This document shows, piece after piece, positions 9,429 to 18,691 of a DNA stretch of 64,000 bases. The position numbers were made by a program, and so were the translations under genes. Source of the DNA: Paraburkholderia caribensis (GTDB lineage Bacteria; Pseudomonadota; Gammaproteobacteria; Burkholderiales; Burkholderiaceae); the NCBI RefSeq assembly GCF_002902945.1, contig NZ_CP026101.1, positions 3,596,001-3,660,000 on the forward strand. Direction: 5' to 3'. The notes under the pieces were generated by a model. It was not told the origin of the DNA, made no database searches, and was given only the letters and a program-made list of their open reading frames with translations. Numbering within the stretch: position 1 is the stretch's first letter; each line of letters opens with the position of its first letter.

Positions 9429-9591
9429 GGTGTTGTCTCCAGAGATGAATCCAGTATTCGAATGAGTGTGCGACCGATTGTGCCGCGCGAATGATCCGTC
9501 CGGCATCAAGTCTTACCCGCAGCTTTCTAGCTGTTTCGGGCGTCGGTACGATTTTGCTGACCTTTCCGTAAACGTCAAGTAGATGGCAAAA

Positions 9592-9616
9592 AAAAGCAGC
9601 CACGAGGGCTGCTTTT
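9592..9616 (-). terminator. atpC: intrinsic terminator of the atp operon
   Basis: Perfect ten-base arms AAAAGCAGCC (9592-9601) and GGCTGCTTTT (9607-9616) with a 5-base loop. On the minus strand the hairpin runs into eight T residues. It begins 13 bases after the atpC stop codon. Confidence 0.9.
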
Positions 9617-9628
9617 CAATTGTGCTGC

Positions 9629-10054
9629 TTACTGCTGTCCGCGCAGCTTGCGCAGGCGCTGGATCGCGGCCAGCTGAGCCGTCGCATACGCGAGTTCCGC
9701 TTGCGCAGTCGCGTACTCGAGGTTTGAGCCGGTGTTCTGCAGCGCTTCTTCTGCGCGCTTGCGAGCCTGCTCGGCCTTCGCTTCGTCGAGATCCTTGCCG
9801 CGGATCGCCGTGTCGGCCAGAACCGTCACCGCGCCCGGCTGAACTTCGAGAATGCCGCCAGCGACGAACACGAATTCCTCTTCGCCGTTTTCAGATTCGA
9901 TGCGCACGGCACCCGGACGAATCCGTGTGATGAGCGGCGTGTGACCCGGCAGAATGCCGAGCTCGCCCGCTTCGCCCGGCAGCGCAACGAACTTCGCCTC
10001 GCCCGAGAAGATCTGCTCTTCCGCGCTGACGACGTCTACCTTGATGGTTGCCAT
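9629..10054 (-). CDS. atpC: F1Fo ATP synthase epsilon subunit
   Basis: A 141-residue central-stalk subunit with the N-terminal beta-sandwich (VDVVSAEEQIFSG, GELGILPGHTPLITR) and a C-terminal two-helix arm. It couples rotation of gamma and the c-ring and can inhibit ATP hydrolysis. It is the last gene of the atp operon, 78 bases after atpD, and is followed at once by a strong terminator. Length is normal for the family. Confidence 0.97.
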   Translation of the reverse strand: MATIKVDVVSAEEQIFSGEAKFVALPGEAGELGILPGHTPLITRIRPGAVRIESENGEEEFVFVAGGILEVQPGAVTVLADTAIRGKDLDEAKAEQARKRAEEALQNTGSNLEYATAQAELAYATAQLAAIQRLRKLRGQQ

Positions 10055-10132
10055 TTATGTCGACTCCGAGTTGAGCGTAATTGCGTGGACGCTGAATCAC
10101 CGATGCAGCGTCCGCCTGTTTACACCCAGCCT

Positions 10133-11527
10133 TTACTGGATCTTCTTGGCCTTTTCGAAGGCTTCGTCGATCGTGCCGACCATGTAGAACGCCTGCTCCG
10201 GCAGGTGATCGCACTCGCCGTCGACGATCATCTTGAAGCCACGGATCGTTTCCTTCAGCGGCACGTATTTGCCCGGCGAGCCCGTGAACACTTCAGCAAC
10301 GTGGAACGGCTGCGACAGGAAACGCTGGATCTTACGAGCGCGCGCGACCGACAGCTTGTCTTCCGGCGACAGTTCGTCCATGCCCAGAATCGCGATAATG
10401 TCGCGCAGTTCCTTGTAGCGCTGCAGCGTCTGCTGAACGCGGCGCGTGATCGAGTAGTGCTCTTCGCCGATCACGTGCGGGTCGATCTGACGCGAGGTCG
10501 AATCGAGCGGGTCCACTGCCGGGTAGATACCCAGCGAAGCGATGTCACGCGACAGAACGACGGTTGCGTCCAGGTGGCCGAAGGTCGTAGCCGGCGACGG
10601 GTCGGTCAAGTCGTCCGCAGGGACGTACACGGCCTGAACCGACGTGATCGAGCCCGTCTTCGTCGACGTAATACGCTCTTGCAGCTTGCCCATTTCTTCA
10701 GCCAGCGTAGGCTGATAGCCCACTGCGGAAGGCATACGGCCCAGCAGTGCCGACACTTCGGTACCGGCCAGCGTGAAACGGTAGATGTTGTCGACGAAGA
10801 ACAGCACGTCGAGGCCTTCGTCACGGAAGTGCTCGGCCATCGTCAGGCCCGTCAGCGCGACGCGCAGACGGTTGCCCGGCGGCTCGTTCATCTGGCCGTA
10901 CACCAGCGCGACCTTGTCCAGAACGTTCGAGTCCTTCATTTCGTGATAGAAGTCGTTCCCTTCGCGGGTACGCTCGCCAACACCGGCAAACACGGAGTAA
11001 CCACCGTGTTCCTTAGCGATGTTGTTGATCAGCTCCATCATGTTGACGGTCTTGCCCACGCCAGCACCGCCGAACAGGCCAACCTTACCGCCCTTTGCGA
11101 ACGGGCAGATCAGGTCGATAACCTTGATACCCGTTTCGAGCAGTTCCGTCGACGGCGACAGTTCGTCGAACGCCGGTGCCTTCTGGTGGATCGAGCGGGT
11201 CGTTTCGCTCGAGATCGGGCCGGCTTCGTCGATCGGACGGCCCAGCACGTCCATGATGCGGCCCAGAGTCGGCTTGCCAACGGGCACGCTGATCGGCTTC
11301 GCGGTGTTCTTCACCACGACGCCACGGCGCAGACCGTCCGACGAACCCAGACAGATGGTACGGACAATGCCGTCGCCCAGCTGTTGCTGGACTTCGAGCG
11401 TCAGTTCCGAACCTTCGAGAATGAGCGCGTCGTAAACCTTCGGCATGCTCTCACGCGGGAATTCCACGTCGATCACCGCGCCGATGCACTGTACGATCTT
11501 GCCTTCTACCAAAGCAGTAGTACTCAT
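10133..11527 (-). CDS. atpD: F1Fo ATP synthase beta subunit (catalytic)
   Basis: A 464-residue catalytic subunit. The P-loop GGAGVGKT and the following NMMELI stretch, the GERTREGND motif, the ALTGLTMAEHFRDE region, and the ATP synthase alpha/beta signature PAVDPLDSTS are all present, as is the DELSPEDK catalytic-dwell loop. Together with alpha it forms the F1 hexamer facing the cytoplasm. Start ATG at 11527 follows AAAGGAAA. It sits between atpG and atpC in the conserved order. Confidence 0.98.
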   Translation of the reverse strand: MSTTALVEGKIVQCIGAVIDVEFPRESMPKVYDALILEGSELTLEVQQQLGDGIVRTICLGSSDGLRRGVVVKNTAKPISVPVGKPTLGRIMDVLGRPIDEAGPISSETTRSIHQKAPAFDELSPSTELLETGIKVIDLICPFAKGGKVGLFGGAGVGKTVNMMELINNIAKEHGGYSVFAGVGERTREGNDFYHEMKDSNVLDKVALVYGQMNEPPGNRLRVALTGLTMAEHFRDEGLDVLFFVDNIYRFTLAGTEVSALLGRMPSAVGYQPTLAEEMGKLQERITSTKTGSITSVQAVYVPADDLTDPSPATTFGHLDATVVLSRDIASLGIYPAVDPLDSTSRQIDPHVIGEEHYSITRRVQQTLQRYKELRDIIAILGMDELSPEDKLSVARARKIQRFLSQPFHVAEVFTGSPGKYVPLKETIRGFKMIVDGECDHLPEQAFYMVGTIDEAFEKAKKIQ

Positions 11528-11619
11528 CGCTTTTCCTTTAGATACTCAATTCTTCACTCGCGCAACGGCGCAGTTTCGGTGGACTCGCCAGAAGGCGCTT
11601 CCGCGTGTCGACGTTAGCG

Positions 11620-12507
11620 TCAGACTGCCGCGGCGCCACCGACGATTTCCGACAGTTCCTTCGTGATCGCTGCCTGACGGCTCTTGTTGTACACGAGCTG
11701 CAGTTCGTTGATGACCGTCTTCGCATTGTCCGAAGCGGCCTTCATTGCGACCATCCGTGCCGACTGTTCCGATGCCATGTTTTCCGCGACGGCCTGATAG
11801 ACCAACGCTTCGACATAACGCACCAGCAATTCGTCGACGACGGTTTGCGCGTCCGGCTCGTAGATGTAGTCCCACGACGTTTTCGGCGTCGGACCATCCT
11901 TGTCGCCCTTGCTCTCGAACTGTTCCGCCGACAGCGGCAGCAGTTGCTCGATCACCGGCTCCTGCTTCATCGTATTGACGAAGCGGGTGTACGCGATGTA
12001 CACGGCGGAAACCTTGCCTTCCGAGTACATGTCGAGCTGAACCTTCACTGCGCCGATCAGCTTCTCGAGGTGCGGTGTGTCGCCCAGTTGCACGACGTTC
12101 GACACGATCTTCGCGCGCAGACGGTTCAGGAAACCCAGACCCTTGCCGCCGATTGCCGTCGCTTCGACCGTCTTGCCCTGGCCTTCCAGCTCCTTGAACT
12201 TCTGGAGCGAAGCGCGCAGCACGTTCGTGTTCATACCGCCGCACAGACCCTTGTCAGTCGTGACAAGGATGAAGCCCGTCGACTTCGCCCCTTCGTTCGT
12301 GACCATGAACGGGTGACGGTACTCCGGCGTAGCACTGCTCATGTGCGCAGCGATATCGCGGACCTTGTCGGCGTACGGGCGAGCAGCGCGCATGCGCTCC
12401 TGAGCGCGGCGCATCTTCGATGCGGCCACCATCTCCATCGCTTTCGTGATCTTGCGCGTGTTTTGCACGCTCTTGATCTTGCCGCGAATTTCCTTCATTC
12501 CAGCCAT
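11620..12507 (-). CDS. atpG: F1Fo ATP synthase gamma subunit
   Basis: A 295-residue rotor shaft. The N-terminal coiled-coil strand IRGKIKSVQNTRKITKAMEMV and the C-terminal signature AMKAASDNAKTVINEL are diagnostic. The start at 12507 (MAGMKEIR) follows AAGGAG; a second Met three codons later is possible. Gene order is atpA-atpG-atpD. Confidence 0.97.
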   Translation of the reverse strand: MAGMKEIRGKIKSVQNTRKITKAMEMVAASKMRRAQERMRAARPYADKVRDIAAHMSSATPEYRHPFMVTNEGAKSTGFILVTTDKGLCGGMNTNVLRASLQKFKELEGQGKTVEATAIGGKGLGFLNRLRAKIVSNVVQLGDTPHLEKLIGAVKVQLDMYSEGKVSAVYIAYTRFVNTMKQEPVIEQLLPLSAEQFESKGDKDGPTPKTSWDYIYEPDAQTVVDELLVRYVEALVYQAVAENMASEQSARMVAMKAASDNAKTVINELQLVYNKSRQAAITKELSEIVGGAAAV

Positions 12508-12597
12508 TGCTTGCTCCTTGATCGAAGCAGCACGGACACGCTTTCACGCGCCCACGCTGCTTCAAGGTCCGTTTATGCCTTGCGGATCACTCGCGGA

Positions 12598-14139
12598 TCA
12601 ATAAGCGCCCGACTTCTTGAAGTCCTTGAGTGCGGCATGCAGCGCGCCCTCGTCGTCCTTCGAGAGGTCTTTGTTGTCTTCGATGCGCTTGATCAGGTCA
12701 GCGTGCTTCGACTTCAGGAAATCGCGCAGGCCCTTTTCGAAAGGCAGCACTTGCGACACTTCCAGATCGTCGAGGTAGCCGTTGTTCGCTGCGAACAGCG
12801 ACACCGACAGCTCCCACACTTGCAGCGGCTGATACTGCGGCTGCTTCAGCAGTTCCGTCACGCGGCGGCCGCGCTCCAGCTGCTTGCGGGTTGCCTCGTC
12901 GAGGTCCGATGCGAACTGCGCGAACGCTGCCAGTTCACGGTACTGTGCGAGGTCGGTACGGATACCGCCCGACAGTTTCTTCACGACCTTCGTCTGTGCC
13001 GCGCCACCAACGCGCGACACCGACACGCCAGCGTTAATTGCCGGGCGGATACCTGCGTTGAAAAGGTCGGTTTCCAGGAAGATCTGGCCGTCGGTAATCG
13101 AGATCACGTTCGTCGGAACGAATGCGGTCACGTCGCCTGCCTGCGTTTCGATGACGGGCAGTGCCGTCAGCGAGCCGCTCTTGCCCTTCACTTCGCCGTT
13201 CGTGAACTTCTCGACATACTCTTCCGAGACGCGAGCCGCACGTTCCAGCAAACGCGAGTGCAGATAGAACACGTCGCCCGGGTAAGCTTCACGGCCCGGC
13301 GGACGGCGCAGCAGCAGCGAGATCTGACGGTATGCCCAAGCTTGCTTGGTCAAGTCGTCATAAACGATCAGTGCGTCCTGGCCGCGGTCGCGGAAGTATT
13401 CGCCCATCGTGCAGCCGGCGTACGGTGCGAGGTACTGCATCGCTGCCGATTCCGAAGCCGAAGCTGCGACGACGATCGTGTATTCCATCGCGCCCGTTTC
13501 TTCGAGCTTGCGAACCACGTTCACGATCGACGAAGCCTTCTGCCCGATCGCGACGTAGATACAGATCAGGTCTTTGCCCTTCTGGTTGATGATCGTGTCG
13601 ACTGCGACGGCCGTCTTGCCGCACTGGCGGTCGCCAATGATCAGCTCGCGCTGACCACGGCCGATCGGCACCATCGAGTCGATCGACTTCAGACCGGTTT
13701 GCACCGGCTGCGACACCGACTTACGCCAGATCACGCCCGGCGCGATCTTTTCGATTGCGTCGGTTTTCTTCGCGTTGATCGGGCCCTTGCCGTCGATCGG
13801 GTTGCCCAGTGCGTCGACCACGCGGCCGATCAGTTCCGGGCCCACCGGCACTTCGAGAATGCGGCCCGTCGTCTTGACGACGTCGCCTTCCGAGATGCTT
13901 TCGTATTCGCCCAGAATCACCGCGCCGACCGAGTCACGCTCGAGGTTCAGCGCGAGGCCGTACACGTTGCCCGGGAATTCGAGCATTTCGCCCTGCATCA
14001 CTTCCGACAGGCCGTGGATACGCACGATACCGTCGGTCACGGAGATCACGGTGCCCTGGTTGCGAACGTCTGCGCTCGCTTCAAGGCCCTGGATCCGGCT
14101 CTTGATCAGCTCGCTGATCTCAGAGGGATTGAGTTGCAT
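12598..14139 (-). CDS. atpA: F1Fo ATP synthase alpha subunit
   Basis: A 513-residue non-catalytic nucleotide-binding subunit of F1, the full family length. The N-terminal LNPSEISELIK helix, P-loop GDRQCGKTA, and the C-terminal region ending LKDFKKSGAY are typical. The start ATG at 14139 follows CAGGAG. A very long open frame on the opposite strand through atpG-atpA is a codon-usage shadow. Confidence 0.98.
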   Translation of the reverse strand: MQLNPSEISELIKSRIQGLEASADVRNQGTVISVTDGIVRIHGLSEVMQGEMLEFPGNVYGLALNLERDSVGAVILGEYESISEGDVVKTTGRILEVPVGPELIGRVVDALGNPIDGKGPINAKKTDAIEKIAPGVIWRKSVSQPVQTGLKSIDSMVPIGRGQRELIIGDRQCGKTAVAVDTIINQKGKDLICIYVAIGQKASSIVNVVRKLEETGAMEYTIVVAASASESAAMQYLAPYAGCTMGEYFRDRGQDALIVYDDLTKQAWAYRQISLLLRRPPGREAYPGDVFYLHSRLLERAARVSEEYVEKFTNGEVKGKSGSLTALPVIETQAGDVTAFVPTNVISITDGQIFLETDLFNAGIRPAINAGVSVSRVGGAAQTKVVKKLSGGIRTDLAQYRELAAFAQFASDLDEATRKQLERGRRVTELLKQPQYQPLQVWELSVSLFAANNGYLDDLEVSQVLPFEKGLRDFLKSKHADLIKRIEDNKDLSKDDEGALHAALKDFKKSGAY

Positions 14140-14197
14140 TATTCGCTCCTGATAGTCAATTCTGTTGCGTGCCAGCCGTCACAACCACGTGAGGGCT

Positions 14198-14737
14198 TCA
14201 GGCCGTCAGAGCCGTCTGCATGCTGGCGAGCCGCGCGCGGACCGAGGTATCGAGCACTTCGTCGCCAACCGTCACGCGAACGCCGCCGATCAGCGACGAG
14301 TCCACCTGGACCGTCGGCTTCAGCTTGCGCTTGAATTTGCGTTCGAGGCTTGCGACGAGGTCGTTCAGCTGCGCACCTTCGAGGGGGAATGCGCTGACGA
14401 TCAGCGCATCGGCCGCACCTTCGCGGGCGTTCTTCAACTCTTCGAACTGCGTGGCGATTTCCGGCAAAAGCGGCAGACGATGATTGTCGACCAGCATCTG
14501 AACCAGATTCTTCGCCTGCGGGTTGTCCTTGAGCGGCGATTTCACCGCGGCCAGCAGCAGTTCGCTGATCTGGGCACGGCTGACTTTCGGGCTCGAGGCA
14601 ATCGACAGCACTTCGGGCAGACGCGCAACCTGTGCCAGCTCCTGCACGAGCGTGGACCAGGCGGCGGTGTCACCAGCTTCGGCCACGCCAAACAGCGCTT
14701 CTGCGTACGGACGGGCGATGGTTGCAAGTTCGGCCAT
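14198..14737 (-). CDS. atpH: F1Fo ATP synthase delta subunit
   Basis: A 179-residue peripheral-stalk subunit joining the alpha3beta3 head to the b dimer (OSCP type). The N-terminus ATIARPYAEALF and the C-terminal Gly-containing segment with DSSLIGGVRVTVGDEVLDTSVRARL match the family. It starts two bases after the atpF stop codon, suggesting translational coupling. Confidence 0.96.
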   Translation of the reverse strand: MAELATIARPYAEALFGVAEAGDTAAWSTLVQELAQVARLPEVLSIASSPKVSRAQISELLLAAVKSPLKDNPQAKNLVQMLVDNHRLPLLPEIATQFEELKNAREGAADALIVSAFPLEGAQLNDLVASLERKFKRKLKPTVQVDSSLIGGVRVTVGDEVLDTSVRARLASMQTALTA

Positions 14738-14739
14738 GA

Positions 14740-15210
14740 TCAGAGCTCGGCTTTGAGTTGATTCAGCAGGTCAGCGTGAGCTGCCTGGTCGACTTCGCGC
14801 TTCAGGATCTGCTCGGCGCCCTTCACGGCGAGCGCAGCGACTTCGCCACGCAGCGTTTCACGGGCCTTCACGACCTGCTGTTCCGCGTCGGCTTTCGCCT
14901 GAGCGATGATGCGCGCCGCTTCGGCTTGCGCCTGTGCCTTGATTTCGTCAGCGACCGCGACTGCACGCTTTTCGGCGTCAGCAATACGTTGCTGGCCGTC
15001 GTTGCGTGCCTGAGCGAGTTCCTGGTCGACGCGCTTGTGCGCGGCTTCGAGTTCCAACTTGCCCTTTTCAGCGGCCGAGAGGCCGTCGGCGATCTTTTTC
15101 GAGCGCTCGTCGAGGGCGTTGATCAGCGGCGGCCACACGAACTTCATCGTGAACCACGCGAGGATCAGGAACACGACCATTTGCGCAAACAGGGTTGCGT
15201 TGAGATTCAC
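14740..15210 (-). CDS. atpF: F1Fo ATP synthase b subunit
   Basis: A 156-residue stator subunit: one N-terminal transmembrane helix (about residues 5-27, with LAWFTMKFVWPPL) and a long Ala/Glu/Lys-rich coiled coil that dimerises and binds delta. Translation starts at a GTG at 15210 preceded by AAGGAAA. Length matches the family. Confidence 0.96.
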   Translation of the reverse strand: MNLNATLFAQMVVFLILAWFTMKFVWPPLINALDERSKKIADGLSAAEKGKLELEAAHKRVDQELAQARNDGQQRIADAEKRAVAVADEIKAQAQAEAARIIAQAKADAEQQVVKARETLRGEVAALAVKGAEQILKREVDQAAHADLLNQLKAEL

Positions 15211-15348
15211 GGTGTTTCCTTAAACGTTGCTTGGTCGGGAGGAGGAAACGGCAAGGCGCTCATCGATTCATTGCTCGATCAGCGCCTTAGTGCCCGTTCC
15301 GCTTCGCGCCTTATCAGTTATAGATCAGGCGCACACTTCCGAGGAACC

Positions 15349-15618
15349 TCAGCCTGCCAGCTTCGACAGCAGCGGGTTCGCGAACGCAAACAGCATTGCC
15401 ACACCAACGCCAATCAGGAACGCCGCATCGATCAGACCAGCCAGCAGGAACATCTTGGTTTGCAGCGGGTTCATCAGTTCCGGCTGGCGAGCGCATGCTT
15501 CGATGTACTTGCCGCCCATCAGACCGATACCGATACAGGCGCCGATAGCACCCAGGCCGATGATGATGCCGATACCGATGGCGGTCAGACCCTGGATGTT
15601 GGCGATGAAAGCTTGCAT
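15349..15618 (-). CDS. atpE: F1Fo ATP synthase c subunit (rotor ring)
   Basis: An 89-residue proteolipid of two transmembrane helices joined by the polar ARQPEL loop. The first helix has the tight-packing glycine repeat, and the second carries the ion-binding carboxylate as Asp in AGLIDAAFL. The proton rather than sodium type is likely because the extra sodium-ligand residues are not seen. ATG at 15618 follows AAAGGAG at 5-base spacing; an upstream GTG two codons earlier is ignored. About 140 bp separate it from atpF. Confidence 0.97.
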   Translation of the reverse strand: MQAFIANIQGLTAIGIGIIIGLGAIGACIGIGLMGGKYIEACARQPELMNPLQTKMFLLAGLIDAAFLIGVGVAMLFAFANPLLSKLAG

Positions 15619-15691
15619 GATCACTCCTTTGTGAAAAGTCTTTTTGGAACTGGGATTTAAAAAACTACGATTCTTTCTTTACGACGCCACG

Positions 15692-16543
15692 TTAGTGGGA
15701 GTCGTGTGCCTGGCCGATGTACACCAGCGTCAGCATCATGAAAATGAACGCCTGCAGCAGAACGATCAGGATGTGGAAGATCGCCCACACGCTGCCCGCG
15801 ATCACGTGGCCGATGAAGCCAAGCACCGTCGTGTCCGCGCCGAAGCTCCAGATGCTGCCGAGCAGGGCAATCAGCAGGAACAACAGCTCGCCCGCGTACA
15901 TGTTGCCGAACAGCCGCATGCCGAGGGAAACCGTCTTCGCGACGAACTCGATGATGTTCAGTGCAAGGTTCGGGATCCACAGCAGCGGATGCGCGCCGAA
16001 CGGAGCGGACAGCAACTCGTGCACGAAGCCGCCGGCGCCCTTGATCTTGAAGTTGTAGTAAATCATCAGCACGAACACGCCGAGCGCGATGCCGAGCGTG
16101 CCGTTCAGGTCGGCAGTCGGAACGATGCGGTGGTGCGGGATGACTTCCGACAGACCCAGCGCGCCGATCACGCGGCCCGGCAGGTCGACGGGAAGAAAGT
16201 CGAGCGAGTTCATCAGCGCGACCCAGACGAACACGGTCAGCGCGAGCGGTGCGATGAACGTGCGATTGCCGTGGATCATCGACTTCGATTGGTCTTCGAC
16301 CATCTCGACCAGCATTTCGACTGCGCACTGGAAGCGGCCCGGCACGCCGGAGGTCGCCTTACGCGCAGCGAGACGCAAGATGAAAATGGTGACGAGACCG
16401 CACACGATCGACCAGAAAAGCGTATCGAGATTCCAGACGTGGATGTCGAAAATCGACGTCTGATGAGCGGTGGAAAAATTCTGCAAGTGGTGCGCAATGT
16501 ACTCGGACGGATCCAGAGCGCGCGTTCCTTCGCTAGCTGCCAT
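15692..16543 (-). CDS. atpB: F1Fo ATP synthase a subunit
   Basis: A 283-residue membrane subunit forming the proton half-channels. The conserved helix with the essential arginine is seen in the SLGMRLFGNMYAGELL stretch, and several further hydrophobic segments flank it. The start at 16543 (MAASEGTRALDPSEYI) is chosen over a longer frame because the extra N-terminus is polar and unconserved. It lies between atpI and atpE. Confidence 0.96.
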   Translation of the reverse strand: MAASEGTRALDPSEYIAHHLQNFSTAHQTSIFDIHVWNLDTLFWSIVCGLVTIFILRLAARKATSGVPGRFQCAVEMLVEMVEDQSKSMIHGNRTFIAPLALTVFVWVALMNSLDFLPVDLPGRVIGALGLSEVIPHHRIVPTADLNGTLGIALGVFVLMIYYNFKIKGAGGFVHELLSAPFGAHPLLWIPNLALNIIEFVAKTVSLGMRLFGNMYAGELLFLLIALLGSIWSFGADTTVLGFIGHVIAGSVWAIFHILIVLLQAFIFMMLTLVYIGQAHDSH

Positions 16544-16703
16544 ATCGTTAATGCCACCCAAATTGTCGAAAATCTTTCCGGGCCGCTCCCGCCGCAATGC
16601 TTTATTGCGGGAACACGCCAGCGCGGGTCTTTGTCGAACCCGCGCGCCTCGTTGCTGACGCAGCGTTGTTCACGCCTCGCACCAGCCTAATGTCTCGTTT
16701 GCT

Positions 16704-17249
16704 TCATCGCCAGGCGAGCGCAATCCAGTACGTCTTGAGAGCGATGAGATAGGTCACGAGCAGCGGAATCCACCGTACGTCGTGATACCAGAAGGCGATG
16801 GCAATAAACATCGCGATCGTTGTCCCCATCTTGAGCGCTTCACCGATCATCCAGCTCATGGCTGTCTGGGCGCCGCTCAACTTCTTAAGACGTGCCGCGA
16901 ACAATGCGCTCGGCACCCAGCAAATCGCTCCTCCCAGGAAGGCGGACAGCGCAGCAGCGCCCGGCGGCTCGTAGAACAGCCACCACAACAGCGTCGCACC
17001 CAGGGACAAAACCATTTGCGCAATCACGACCTTGAACGGTGTAACGCGCGATGGACGACTCACGTTCGGGCCGAACAGTTTTTCGGCCTCGGCCCGCGTG
17101 AGCGGAACGATATTGTTATCTTGCTGCTCGGCATCCCACGCCTCGTCATGCACGGCGCGCTGACCGTCAGTCGCTTGCGGGCCGCTGCGCTCGTGACGGT
17201 TTTCGTCGTGCCGTTGTTGCGGCGTTTGGTTCGACGCTTTGACCGCCAT
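16704..17249 (-). CDS. atpI: ATP synthase subunit I (AtpI)
   Basis: A 181-residue first gene of the atp operon. The C-terminal half has four hydrophobic helices typical of AtpI (for example PFKVVIAQMVLSLGATLL and FLGGAICWVPSALFAARL). AtpI helps assemble the c-ring and may carry Mg2+. About 75 N-terminal residues are unusually hydrophilic, Gln/Asp/Arg-rich and probably disordered. The start at 17249 (MAVKASNQTPQQ) is the best Met; upstream alternatives lengthen the disordered part further. Confidence 0.85.
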   Translation of the reverse strand: MAVKASNQTPQQRHDENRHERSGPQATDGQRAVHDEAWDAEQQDNNIVPLTRAEAEKLFGPNVSRPSRVTPFKVVIAQMVLSLGATLLWWLFYEPPGAAALSAFLGGAICWVPSALFAARLKKLSGAQTAMSWMIGEALKMGTTIAMFIAIAFWYHDVRWIPLLVTYLIALKTYWIALAWR

Positions 17250-17530
17250 CGCAGTGTTCCGCAGAGTCCTGTTCAGTCCGCGAGCTTTCGCACCGCTTAC
17301 GGGATTGCCTAGCAAATAAATCCGGGCGATTGTAAGCGATAGTTGCAGGCAATTCAAGACTTTAGCCCGACCAATAACCCGCATGAAACGGTGCTTCACG
17401 ATACGGGAAAGCTCCGATTTTCATGCTGTCGGACTGCAAATGTAAGGACGTCGCGGGAGACCGGGAAATGCGGGCCGGACTATGCTAGAGCGGCACGTTT
17501 GAACGCGTGTTTTTGCCACACGCACGAGTG

Positions 17531-18679
17531 TCAAAAACGCAACAGAAGCCAGCCGCCGATTGCACCGCTCACGACCCAGAACGGGATCGAAAAGAGGTGA
17601 AATTGCGCCCACATTCCACGCTGTCCTGAAAGCCTCACTGCAATCAGATTCGCCAGCGAACCGATCGCGAATCCGAAGCCGCCGACGCTGACGCCGAACG
17701 CAAGCGCTCGCCAATCCCTTGAAAACTCGGCCAGCATGATCGCTGCGGGCACATTGCTGATGAACTGGGAGAGCACGGCGCCCGCCGCGTAGGCGCGCAG
17801 TGGCGTTGCGAGATGCAACTGCCCGACAGCGTTGTGTACCCACGGCAGCGCTGCAACGCTTCTCAATACGATGAACATGAATACGAAGATCAGCAGCAAG
17901 AGCCAGTCGATCTTCAGAACGATTCGCGGCCGCCAGAAGATAAATCCGACGCCGACGCCAATCAGTCCGATGCCCGCCCGATGAGAATCGGCGAGAAGCA
18001 CGAATGCTGCAAACAAAATGACGGCAACGCCAAGCAACGGACGATCGACGGGATGCGGTTCTGTGTCGTTCGACAGATCCAGCGCGGTCCGCTTGAACGA
18101 TACCGCGGCCAACGCGTACAGCATCGCCATCAGCGCGAAGCACAAAGGCGCGAGCGCCAGCACGAATCCGCCGAATGAGACGCCGCTCGTTTGCCAGAGA
18201 AACAGGTTTTGCGGATTGCCCAAGGGCGTGAGGATCGAGCCAGCGTTGACCGCTATCGCGATGAAAATGACCAGCCGCTTGAGCGGCAGCGGCGTCAACT
18301 CGTTCAGCGACAGTGCCAGCGGTACAACGACGAATAACGCGACATCGTTGGTGAGCAACGTCGACAGCGCAGCCGCGAGCGTGATCAACAGATACGCCAA
18401 CGCTCGCTGCGACCGGATGTGATGGACGACGCGATGCGCGAGCCATATCAGGAATCCTGAATATTCGACGGCTTTCGTCAAGATCAGCAGGCCGGCAAGC
18501 GTCATCACCGTCTGCCAGTCGACCAGCGCGGGCAACGATCCCCACGGATGCGGATGAAAAACCTGCAATGCGATCAACGCAACGACGAGCACGGTGAGGA
18601 CCGGCTCCTTCGTTGCATAGTGGATGATCGTACGCAGCAGGTTGCGATGCGATCTTAGCGCTTGTTCGGCAACGGGCAT
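17531..18679 (-). CDS. SLC13/ArsB-type ion permease
   Basis: A 382-residue protein with about ten transmembrane segments. The N-terminal domain includes LSTLLTNDVALFVVVPL and a later NAGSILTPLGNPQN motif, the hallmarks of the citrate/arsenite/SLC13 (IT) superfamily. The second repeat has ISNVPAAIMLAEF. The substrate (an anion or dicarboxylate) is unknown. It starts 12 bases after parB and may be read through from the mnmG-parB operon, but it has no functional tie to segregation that I can see. Confidence 0.75.
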   Translation of the reverse strand: MPVAEQALRSHRNLLRTIIHYATKEPVLTVLVVALIALQVFHPHPWGSLPALVDWQTVMTLAGLLILTKAVEYSGFLIWLAHRVVHHIRSQRALAYLLITLAAALSTLLTNDVALFVVVPLALSLNELTPLPLKRLVIFIAIAVNAGSILTPLGNPQNLFLWQTSGVSFGGFVLALAPLCFALMAMLYALAAVSFKRTALDLSNDTEPHPVDRPLLGVAVILFAAFVLLADSHRAGIGLIGVGVGFIFWRPRIVLKIDWLLLLIFVFMFIVLRSVAALPWVHNAVGQLHLATPLRAYAAGAVLSQFISNVPAAIMLAEFSRDWRALAFGVSVGGFGFAIGSLANLIAVRLSGQRGMWAQFHLFSIPFWVVSGAIGGWLLLRF

Positions 18680-18691
18680 CGGAGACGGTTC

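Noticed and set aside
11605..14334. A 909-codon open frame on the plus strand across atpG and atpA
   Set aside because: It lies fully antisense to two unmistakable ATP synthase genes and has an Arg/His/Val-rich composition typical of GC-rich shadow frames.
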